Assembly (NCBI RefSeq): GCF_003286085.1
Contig: NW_020825289.1
Location: 21,602,001-21,666,000 of the forward strand
Source of the DNA: Drosophila persimilis
Taxonomy: Eukaryota > Arthropoda > Insecta > Diptera > Drosophilidae
Length of the DNA stretch: 64,000 nucleotides
Reading direction: 5' to 3'
Part shown: positions 39,186-48,192 of the stretch, piece by piece
Layout: every line of letters starts with the position of its first letter
Numbering within the stretch: position 1 is the stretch's first letter
The notes under the pieces: model-generated
The model's database searches: none
Told to the model about the DNA's origin: nothing
Seen by the model: only the letters and a program-made list of their open reading frames with translations
Program-made: the position numbers and the translations under genes

Positions 39186-40905
39186 ATGGAAGCAGACATT
39201 GCGCCTGTGATTGCCGCCAATGGCACTGAAGAGATTAGCCCCGGTGTAGAGGTGCCCCCCCCGGTGGTTTACCAGGAGCTGCAGCCACATACCGACCAAC
39301 AGCAGGACAAGTCGATAGAAGCCACAGACGCCTCAGAAGTAGTGGGAGATCTTATGGAGTACATAGGAGAGGTACTGGTTATAATCCAAAGTGTCAAGCA
39401 CAACAGATTTTCTTCATAAAAAGTGTTCATTTTAGGGAGACGCCTCCACTCATACAATGGCCAATGCAGCAGAGCCGGAGGAAGTTGCAACAATAACACC
39501 AGACGTTGCTGGGGCCGTGCAAATAGGGGAAGCTGAATTTTTGGACGATGAGATGCCCGAAGTGGATGTGCATAAGCTGATTGAGGAGGTGGACAATGCT
39601 AATACATCACCCGCAGAGCAGGGCATCGATGGGGGCGCAGAAAAAGCCGATGCTGCTGACATCGGTGCGGAAGAAGATAATGCTGCAGAAAAAGACGATG
39701 CAGCTGCTGCTGACGTCGGTGCTGAAGAAGATGTCGCTGCCGTTGAGGAGACGGATGTTACTGCTGAGGAAAATTTTGAGTCTGCATCGGCTTCGGAAGA
39801 GGAAGCTGAACTAATCACCGGTGACGAGCCACCCAAAGAGCAGGCCGATGGCACTGACCCTGTTCCTGCCGTCAGGGAGCGCAAGAAGGAGGAGGAAGTT
39901 GACGAGAATCAGTGCCGCGTCTGCACCAGCAAGGAAGATCTAGTCAGCCTCTTCAAAAAGACAGTCGACGCCACACCCGCCGACATGCTGGTGGACCTCT
40001 GTCCCAACTTGTCCATTGCCGTCAAGGACTTCATGCCGCAGTTCATTTGTACAACGTGCTTAAACAGTCTCACCATTGCCATACAGTTGCGGAAGCAGCT
40101 GGAAACCACAGAACGAGATCTACGCAAGCGCCTGTCGCGCAGCAAGAACAAGGTGCGTCGTCCTCGAGGGTATGTGGTCATTGATGCCCCCGTTTCCGAC
40201 TCAGCCAGCGACGATGATGAGGACGACGATGTGGAGTTCAAGGTGTCGGACGTGGCAGGTTCCACTAGTGCGGAGAGCGACTCACCCGAGTCGGACATCA
40301 GCGAGAAACGCAAACGTTCGATGGGTCGCGGTCGTGGACGCAAGAAGGCCACTAAGCGCGGCAGCGAGGACAACGATGACGAATCGGTCAGTGCCTCAAA
40401 GAAGAAGGCACATGGCTCCCCCTCGATGACCGGTCCCTTTGAGTGCAATCAATGCGACCTGACCTTCTCGCGCAAACAGTCTTACGTTCTACACCGCAAG
40501 TCCCACGACCCACGCAGTGTTTTCACCTGCGAGATTTGCGAAAAGACATTCAAAGTGCAATGGGCCTACAAGACCCACATGGAACGTCACGCCCAGGAGC
40601 GTGCCCACTTCCGCTGTGAACTCTGTACGCAGGTCTTCAAGCTGCGAGCCGAACTTAAGCGCCATATGGCCGTGCGACACGACGAGCATGGCTTCATCTA
40701 CGAATGCAAGCGATGCCAGCGCACCTTCCTCACCCAGCAGCGCTTGCAACGCCATCAGAGCACCAGCTGCCTCCGCCATGGCGAGGAGCGCAGCAGCCAC
40801 AACAACAAGCGCAGGTCCACGGAGGGCCAGCCACAAGGCAGGGACCTCTTCAAGTCGGTGGCCCCCCTCACCACCACCTACTGGAGCGACAGCTTCTCGG
40901 ACTAA
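39186..40905 (+). CDS. ZAD-C2H2 zinc-finger protein, 551 aa
   Basis: Exon 1 is 39,186-39,371 (62 codons) and exon 2 is 39,436-40,905. The 64-bp intron (GAG|GTACTGG, CATTTTAG|GGAGAC) is in phase 0. The first 215 residues are acidic and A/E/D-rich, with PPPV and repeated ADVGAEED-like units. A ZAD (zinc-finger associated domain) follows at about 220-295, with CRVC (222, 225) and CTTC (267, 270). A Ser/Asp-rich acidic stretch and a basic KRKRS...GRGRGRKK segment come next. Four zinc fingers span about 397-507: three C2H2, and a last one ending H-x4-C (C2HC). ZAD proteins are a large insect family of DNA-binding transcription or architectural factors that dimerise through the ZAD. Such a long acidic N-terminus before the ZAD is unusual. 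If exon 1 were skipped, translation could start at Met70 (39,457). Orthologue name not certain. Confidence 0.95.
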
Positions 40906-41565
40906 ACTGTGTGCGGGCCCGGTGCTGGTGCCGGTGCCGGGCAGAGCTCGTGCTTGGAAATTTCGGACATGTGGATTTCTGTTTCTATGAAAAGAATTTA
41001 AGTTTATCTAGCTTTAAGATGAAATTAGTGCAAACAAATACATAAACATATGTGTGTAACGAATGCGCATTGAATGTTAATCTTCTTTAAGATTCTCTTA
41101 AGCTTCTGCTCTGGTTGCCCGGTGGTCTGCTGCCAATAGAAAGGATTTTCCCCATAAATTTTCCAAATGAAAAACAAAAGTTCCCTAACAGCTGAAGCAA
41201 TATGGACCACAGCATTATACATTAATGTTGTACGATTCAATGCTCCTTTCCTCTAATGCTCCTCGACTGTGCAACAAAATTGCAGCATTCATTTGTATTT
41301 TGTGCGCACAATCATAATTTAGCTGTAGCTTATGTTTATAATGTGGCTGTTTGGCCCTAACAATGAGTATTTAACAGCTGGGCTTGCATCTGCCAGCCCC
41401 TGCTGCTCCGCTGCCATGCCACAAGCAACCGACCAGAGTACTTGACTTGACTGCAGCCACTCAGAAATAAAGTTTCCTCATGGCATGAGCTTAATCTGGA
41501 ACGTTCTTTGAGCAGTTGCGTACGCGCTTAAATGCAGACGGAGGAGGACTGGTTCAACACATGTA

Positions 41566-41571
41566 TTTATT
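41566..41571 (-). terminator. Poly(A) signal AATAAA
   Basis: AATAAA on the minus strand, about 180 nt past the stop of the secreted HAPLIS-repeat gene. It places the CAG repeat within the 3'UTR. Confidence 0.6.
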
Positions 41572-41686
41572 TATACGATTATGTACAAAAGCAGGTCATT
41601 AGGGAAAGAAAGCACGGAAGGGAGTCCAATCGTACTAATGCCAAGCAAAAGTGTAGTATCTCTGGTGCTGCTCTTGTGGGTGCTGT

Positions 41687-41688
<2 letters not shown>

Positions 41689-41729
<41 letters not shown>
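41689..41729 (-). repeat. CAG trinucleotide repeat in 3'UTR
   Basis: About 13 uninterrupted CTG on the plus strand, which is CAG in the sense of the minus-strand gene. It begins 22 nt after that gene's stop codon. Plus-strand poly-Ala and poly-Leu frames here are artefacts. Confidence 0.9.
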
Positions 41730-41730
<1 letters not shown>

Positions 41731-41750
41731 ACTCACGACTCTGGGGTTCA

Positions 41751-42255
41751 TTAGAAGTGATGGTAGGAGTGGAGGGAGTGGATGGAATGGTAGCTGGGCA
41801 GGTGATACGACACCGGATGATGCGCGATGAGCGGTGCATGCGAGATGAGTGGTGCATGCGAAATGAGCGGTGCATGCGAAATTAATGGTGCGTGGTGTAC
41901 TATAGTCGGTGCGGCAACGTAGTGCGAGGATGTCACCAATGGGGCGTGGTAGCCCAGACCGAGCGACAGGCCACGCTTGGCCTTCACAGAGCCCTCCTCT
42001 GCACCTTGCTGCTGCTGCTCTTCGGCCACGGGTGCGGGTGCAGGTGCGGCCAGGATGCAAGTAGCACAGGCAATCAGCAAAATTAACTGTTTCGCGATGT
42101 TTTTCCAAGAATTTTCCATTAACGAGTCATGACCGATGGGCAAGCGAGAGCCATAGAAAGAAAGGGTGAGGCAGTGGGTTTTTAATATTTCGCATTCTCC
42201 ATTTCAAAAGGAATGTGCACAGAAACTCAATTTCAGTACTTACAGTGAAATTCAT
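41751..42255 (-). CDS. Secreted HAPLIS-repeat (cuticular-type) protein
   Basis: Preferred model: exon 1 is 42,255-42,244 (MNFT) with a perfect donor GTAAGTACTG, and exon 2 is 42,086-41,751, giving 115 aa with signal peptide MNFTLILLIACATCILA. The alternative is a single exon from ATG 42,119 (MENSWKNIAKQ...), 122 aa, with the same C-terminus. A very short first coding exon followed by an intron is usual in Drosophila cuticle and secreted-protein genes, and the resulting signal peptide is cleaner. The mature protein has APAPAPVAEEQQQQ, a KAKRG site, GLSLGLGYHAPLV, four tandem HAPLIS/HAPLIA units, then a His/Tyr/Ser tail ending SYHHF. His-Ala-Pro-Leu repeats are typical of structural cuticle or corneal-lens-like proteins. 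A TATA box lies at 42,377-42,384. The exact family member is not recognised; a structural extracellular role is inferred. Confidence 0.85.
41819..41895 (-). repeat. 18-bp tandem repeat encoding HAPLIS
   Basis: Four nearly identical 18-bp units (GATGAGCGGTGCATGCGA and variants) inside the coding region each add one HAPLIS hexapeptide. High nucleotide identity suggests recent unit duplication or slippage, so copy number may vary between individuals. Confidence 0.9.
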
Positions 42256-42376
42256 TATTAATGATTGACTCTCACGGGGCACGGACACTTTACACTGGAC
42301 ACTGGACACTGGGGGCACTGTTTCGACGGGGTTCTCCCGAAAATTCAACTAACTTCGATGGCAGTCAGAACGACTG

Positions 42377-42384
42377 TATTTATA
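42377..42384 (-). promoter_or_regulatory. TATA box of the HAPLIS-repeat gene
   Basis: TATAAATA on the minus strand, with an Inr-like TTAGTTG about 25-30 nt downstream (near 42,350). The resulting leader to ATG 42,255 is about 95 nt, which supports the two-exon model. Confidence 0.75.
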
Positions 42385-44895
42385 CGATTTTTCCGATGTG
42401 CGTACACGCATAGAAACTCACTCAAAACGAAACCGAACTGCACTCATTAGGCAGAAACTATTTGGGCCCACAAATGAAAATCAAATAAAACATTGACGAG
42501 AAAAATATCATGCCCACATCGATCCAAAATTGCACAAACAAGTTGCAGCAGCAGCTCCATTCTGCACCATTGTGTGTGTGAGAGTATCTGTGCGAATGCA
42601 TTTGTGTCCGACAGAACGCCAGAGCGACTGTCTGACTGCTCGACTGTCTGACAGCATAAGCAGTTTGGTTTTTTGTCTAATTCAGAAAATTATTTGGAGT
42701 AACACACGCTCAAGTCACTCACTGGCGAGTGTCAATGGAGACGGATACCCATAAATTACCTGTATTTCTAATGGATAATCGCGACTAAGTTCTTCTTAGT
42801 AATTGCATCGCTTAAATGCCAAAAGCATAAATACCAAAACATGCTGGTCCAGTGGTGAAATATATTCATTCAACAAACAGCACAGTTCATGTACTAGTTC
42901 CACATTTACCACAGTTCACTGCACCACCAATTGCATTTAATCCTCTGCAGTGCTCATGATACAACACAGGTCCTGCATGCCATGGTCGACCATTAAAGCA
43001 TAGGGAAAATTGTAAATTGCCAATTTACTTTATAGCTAAAAAGCTTTTAATAAGTTCTCGTTCATCGCACAGCAATATATATTCTGCATTTAAGCTTAAG
43101 TTCTGGCCTTCGAGCGCCTGGTCATTACGAGAACTTATGCCTTTTTAATGTTCAACAAGTGCATGGGGATAGTACGAGCAGGCAGAGCAGAATAGGCCAA
43201 TTGGCCCAGCGTGGCTCCAAGCCGCATCTGTCTCCTGTCGTTCTAGTGAAATGTTGCAATAAAAACATCCGCCACACACTCACACACTCACACACTAACA
43301 CCAGAGAGCCCGGCGTTAATTAACGGCATAGGGAAGTGGCCGGAAAAAAAGCCAAAAAACGAAACAGCCTGAAGTTCCTTTGCCGCTTAAGTACAGTTTT
43401 CTGTTTGTATCACTTTGTCTGCCATTACCCCTCATGTGCTTGTGGGTGTGTGCGTGTGAATGTGAATATGCGTGCCACCTGCCACCGGCTGCGACGAAAA
43501 ACAGTCTTATGAAAAAGGACGGAAGTAACAGCAGCTAACAAGATAATTGTACAGGGATTGTTTTTTGCAAGTTGGCAAAACAGAAATGGCCATCGACGAC
43601 ACAAGCTTAGAGGGCATAAAGAGAGACGTAAAGTTAAAGCGGATGCTCTTTAGTGGAACGGAATCCTCAAAATGCCAGGATTTTTCCCTGGAAAAACTAA
43701 TGATAGTCTATTAGATGATGGCACAGTGAAGACACGCATGTGGGGTTGTTTTTTATTGAAAGACCATTGAAAAGCCTCCAGTAACGAATTGTATTCGTTG
43801 GACATAAAGATTTGTCGGCAGAAATTTGTCGTTTTAAGAGCGGTCGGACACCTGCAACAAACTGAACATAATTGAATCGGCTACCTGGAGATCGTCGTTG
43901 TCGTTTCTTGATGACCATTTCGTTTTGATGGAATGTTCAATCGTAAAGAATAATTACCCGCCACAGATGTAGTCGTACGTCGCGGCTCAAAATGTTGACG
44001 AAATCGAAAGGCCAATCCATCAGCATCAAAACGCTGACAAGCAGCAAATGACAGGCCAGGTCCAGGCCCCACTCTACGGCATCCACTGAACCGCCGCACA
44101 GCTAATTCAAGAATTATGCATACCTGATGAGGCAATGCTGTCGTTGTAGTCGTCGTTCAGACTGGCATGGACAAGAGGGTGGAGCAGGGTGGAGTGGTTG
44201 GAGATTGCAAAATATGTGCTGCGAACAGGATTCGATTCAGATTCAGATACAGATTCGGATTGGTTTTTGGGCCATTAGCCGAATGCAACACCTTCGACGA
44301 CGTGTGGACATGTCGACATTGATTTGCACCACTCACCTGGCCGAGTGTCATATGCTAACCGTCAAATAAGTAGTTGCAACTGGGTCTGCGTGCTGCCAAT
44401 TAATTTCTGGGCTACGCCCAGGCACGACCGCTTACCGTTGCATTGCATATTCCATTAGTTACACTTGCAATGCCACGGAAAAACGCGGGCAGGACGGTAT
44501 TGGTATTACACGGTGCTTACCATCGGGAGGAAGCTTACTAAACCGATTGTCAAGTAAGCTCAAATGTGGACAAAAATTTGTACATTCTCCTGGTACCACG
44601 TTTTCCGCTGCGGCCTTCAATGCTTGGGCGGAATGGACGCGCGTGGGAGGTTGGGTGATTATATCACACAGCGGTGAACAAAATAAATGCAGGATTTGCT
44701 TTGGCCTCTGACACGGGCTTTGGAAGTTCAATTTGTTTGGCCCTGGCAATGTGGTCCGTTGTGGCCCATGTACACATAAGTCTTTTGTTTGTCTGGTTTC
44801 GCAAGATTATTAAAGCATTTCAATTGGTTATTTTCAGCACTCGCTTTGCATAGGGTTTCTAATAGGTGGATGGCATAAATATCGGCCACATCAAA
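42385..44895. other. Intergenic / 5' region of the GPCR gene
   Basis: No convincing gene. On the minus strand two short open segments have donor-like ends: about 44,525-44,600 (ending PPDG|GTAAGC) and 44,122-44,160 (reading NDDYNDSIASS, ending TCAG|GTATGC). I could not join them into a credible protein. An acceptor TTATTTTCAG at 44,837 and an in-frame TAG at 44,863 indicate that the GPCR start is at 44,896, with upstream leader exons somewhere in this region. Confidence 0.45.
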
Positions 44896-47328
44896 ATGCA
44901 GTTAACCAGCAACATGCCGCAGTCGCATCTGCAGCAATCGGTGCCCTTCAATGCCACCATACTCAAGGACTTTAAGATAACCAGCAGCGAGATTGAGGAT
45001 TTTGTGAAGCTTATGTACGAGTTCCAGCGGAAGAACCAGTCAAAGCTGAACGACGAATGCCAGGGGTACTGCCAGGGTGAAATCTACAACTGGCTGAGGG
45101 CCTACAACAGCATTCATGGCTATGTATCCCTTATGGTAAGTATTACCCACCCCATCTGCACAGCAACAAGACTAATGATCAACAATACAATGAAACGAAT
45201 GGCTTGGGGTTGGGACAAGGGTTTGGGGTTGGGATTATCGTCATGAAAAGTCAAGAAATGAAAAACTGTCCGAAAAATTGTGCAAAATGTCCTGCCACGG
45301 ACTGTCTATCCGTCAGCTCCTGCTGATGAATCTTTGGGGCTCCGACACCTTTGAACTTTTGCCAAGCCCATGAAACTGTTGGTACTTTTTCGTGCAGCTC
45401 GGATGAATAGGAGTAATGCGTTGGGCACAATTCACAAATCATTGTCATTCAGTCTGTCAGGGGTTTCCTTTGCATGGATATGAATAAGGTTTCGATGTGG
45501 TCGGAAGTTAATTAAATATTTCAAATGTTCAGCAAACACAGATATTACCGAATAATGGTCGGTTGGTTAAACTCGACAATTAGAGCAATTATTTGATTTT
45601 TATCATTCGGTTTGGGAAAACGGAAAAGGTCAAATGGAATATTACAAATTAATGTATCAAATGAAAAGCTCAGGATGTTTTCACAGTAAATCCAAGGGAA
45701 ACTCGAAAAATAAAGCATTTCCATTTTGATGGGTAGTGTGGCCTGGGCCTGGCCTGGCAGAGAGTCAGTAACAGTGTGGAGATGGGGCGATGTGGCAGAG
45801 TCCGATAGAAATTCCCCACCACCCCACCTTTATGAATAACTCATCCCTTGGTTGCTTTTGTTTTCCCTTTTCTGTTGGCCCAAACACACACAGATTTGCA
45901 TTTTCGGAACAATAGCAAACATCTTGAACATAATGGTGCTAACCAGAAAGGAAATGGCCAAGGCGCCCATCAACAACATTCTGAAGTGGTTGGCCGTCGC
46001 TGATATGTTTGTGATGCTCGAGTACATACCCTACACCTCCTACCAGTACATATACATGGAGCCGGGTAAGCGTCACCGTCTTCTCCCCCTTATGGAGATG
46101 CTCCTTTCCTGCTAATGCCTGGATTACGCACTGTTTTGTAGGTGAAAAGGATCTGAGCTATGCGTGGGCCGTGTATCTGCTGGTGCACATGCACTTCACG
46201 CAAATCCTGCACACAATTTCCATTGGCCTGACAGTGATGTTGGCCGTGTGGCGCTATGTGGCGATTAGGTGAGTGGACTGGCTGGCCAGGCTATTGTGAT
46301 GTGCTGCAGTAGCGTTCGGCTGCTATCATTCATTCCGATAAAGGCATTTGCGCAGAACAATCCATACCGTCTAACCCACATCGACATCGATATCAAAGTC
46401 TGAGTAGAGATGGACGTCTGTCTAATTTGATTAACACGGCAGCAATATGTCTGTTTCTGTTCTTCTTTTCTGTCTTTCGTTTATAGCCAAATGTTACCAT
46501 CTCTTTTCCACAGACATCCAAATGAGGGCTGTGCCAATTTTCTGCTCGCACATTCCAGGGAGGCCATACTCTTCCCGTTCATCATTTCGCCGATTCTCTG
46601 CTTGCCCACGTACTTTGTGTTTCAGGTGCGGGAGACGCACGACGTGGACACTGTGGACCACGAGGCCCTTTACCATGTGTACTTTGATGCCGATTCGGTT
46701 TTGTACAGGTGCGTGTGACCCGCACATTATCATCTCCATCCTAATTGCCTTCCTTCCTCTGACAGATTCAATTTCTGGATACATTCCGTGATCATCAAGC
46801 TGTTGCCGTGCAGCGCCCTGACCGTCATCAGTGTCGTCCTAATGAATGTCCTGTACGAGGCCTCGCGTCGTCGCCTCAAGCTGAAGGACTACGGCCATGC
46901 CAACAAATATGCCACCCAGCTATGCCTCAATGACACCAAGTCCAAAAGGTGGGTACGCGATCGATGTTATTTCTGTTATTATTGCCGTGAGCTAACATTT
47001 CTTTAGGCCACCGCGATGCGATCGCCGCAACGATCGCACCACTCTGCTGCTGGTGGCAGTGCTGGTGCTGTTCCTGGTCACCGAATTTCCGCAGGGATTG
47101 CTCGGACTGCTGTCCGGGATGATGGAGAAGTGCTTCTTCGCCCACTGCTATCCGCCCTTCGGGGAGCTGATGGATCTCCTCGCCCTGATCAATGCGGCTG
47201 TCGGCTTCGTGCTATATGGCCTCATGTCGAAGCAGTTCCGCACCACCTTCCGTTCGCTGTTCTTCAAGCGGCACTTCGGCAGCACAGAGATGACCCGCTT
47301 GACCCGCGTCACCACCACATGCGTCTAA
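44896..47328 (+). CDS. Orphan class A peptide GPCR, myosuppressin/sex-peptide-receptor group, 412 aa
   Basis: There are six exons: 44,896-45,135; 45,894-46,065; 46,142-46,268; 46,514-46,708; 46,766-46,948; 47,007-47,328. All have GT-AG introns (phases 0, 1, 2, 2, 2). The start is fixed by an in-frame TAG 30 nt upstream. The extracellular N-terminus has two N-glycosylation sequons (N19, N47) and a CQGYC motif. Seven membrane segments follow: TM1 from about 77, TM2 around LAVADMFVMLEYIPY, TM3 ending VWRYVAIR (W174-R180, in place of DRY), TM4 FPFIISPILCLP, TM5 from HSVIIKLLPC, TM6 FLVTEFPQGLLG, TM7 NAAVGFVLYGLM. WRY at TM3 and the FPQGLL turn in TM6 are marks of the insect myosuppressin / FMRFamide-related receptor clade. 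Its position next to BBS4 suggests the orthologue of D. melanogaster CG13229 (by synteny). Ligand unknown. Expected at the plasma membrane, Gi/o or Gq coupled. Confidence 0.93.
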
Positions 47329-48192
47329 GGGGGGAGAAGATTGAGCAGAAGGCCAAAGCCCGACAGGATATGGCATCTCAAAGATGCAAAGATGGGCTTG
47401 CCTCCATTGGAATTTCCAAACTATATATACTTTCTAAAAGTGTTATTATCTGTGAGCTGAGAATTTTGATCGGTTAATTGATTAATTGATGGATTCGTCA
47501 TGTGATTTGGCTGTTTGAGCAAGTGCCATTTCCCTTCCCATTTAGCTGCTGATAAAAGTTATTGGATTACGGCTTAAGATTAAAGATTAAAGGATTTTAT
47601 CCTTTATCAATTATCCGTTTGATGTTTCATATTGATGTGCGTTTCGTTAGCTTAAGATACATACATGTGTAGGTCTTGCCACGTAAGAAATTAAACATTA
47701 AACTACAGTTTATTCCAGTGTTTCGTATACTCTATGCCTAAGATATGCCTATGTCCTATATACATGTTACATCTCTGTGTGTATCTATATCTGTGACCAG
47801 AGCTGAAGCCGCATGCCATGCCAGGAGGGCAAGAACGCGAGAGCCCACGCGTTATACTGCCCCTCCTGTCATCAGGCAGTACCCAGCCTCTACAGTTTAT
47901 TCGATCTATGTATGTATTTATTGCACTTACGGTTGCAGTTTACTCTATAAAGTTAAGTACCGATGCATTTTACGAGTATCATCCAAGTAATACAAAGAAA
48001 CGTTCATTTAAGTGTATTCACGTTCGAATAAATGTTTGGTGTGAGTTAAGCATCTTTGATGCCAAGAAAGATTCTTATGGGATGGGAATAACCCAGCGGT
48101 GGAATTGTCTTCTTCTTCTTCTTTATTCATATCAGATTTACATCATATTATGCGTATACATGTAGAGTTCTTCCAATGAAGAGATTTTCGCT
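47329..48192. other. Convergent 3' region between GPCR and BBS4
   Basis: Candidate plus-strand poly(A) signals are ATTAAA at 47,690 and AATAAA at 48,027. A candidate minus-strand AATAAA lies at 48,122-48,127. No gene was seen. Confidence 0.6.
48122..48127 (-). terminator. Poly(A) signal AATAAA of BBS4
   Basis: AATAAA in minus-strand sense, 65 nt past the BBS4 stop codon. The GPCR transcript's AATAAA (48,027-48,032, plus) lies just beyond, so the two 3' ends may overlap slightly. Confidence 0.7.

Larger units (their letters stand above)
40906..41750. other. Convergent intergenic region
   Basis: This stretch holds the 3' end of the ZAD gene (plus) and the 3'UTR of the HAPLIS-repeat gene (minus, down to about 41,550). 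No perfect AATAAA is seen close to the ZAD stop; an AATAAA at about 41,466 would imply a long 3'UTR. No other gene was seen. Confidence 0.5.

Noticed and set aside
39909..40448. 179-codon frame antisense to the ZAD gene
   Set aside because: Shadow of the Ser/Asp-rich and basic linker on the other strand; no start context or domain. The 117- and 157-codon plus-strand alternatives inside the gene are also shadows.
44122..44600. Minus-strand pieces with good donors (NDDYNDSIASS and a cysteine-containing CTNFCPHLSLLDNRF segment)
   Set aside because: Could not be connected to a start, stop or each other in a consistent frame; left as a note rather than a gene.
44866..44895. GPCR start at the GTG at 44,866
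   Set aside because: GTG is not a usual start in flies; an in-frame TAG directly precedes it, so the ATG at 44,896 in a good context is taken.
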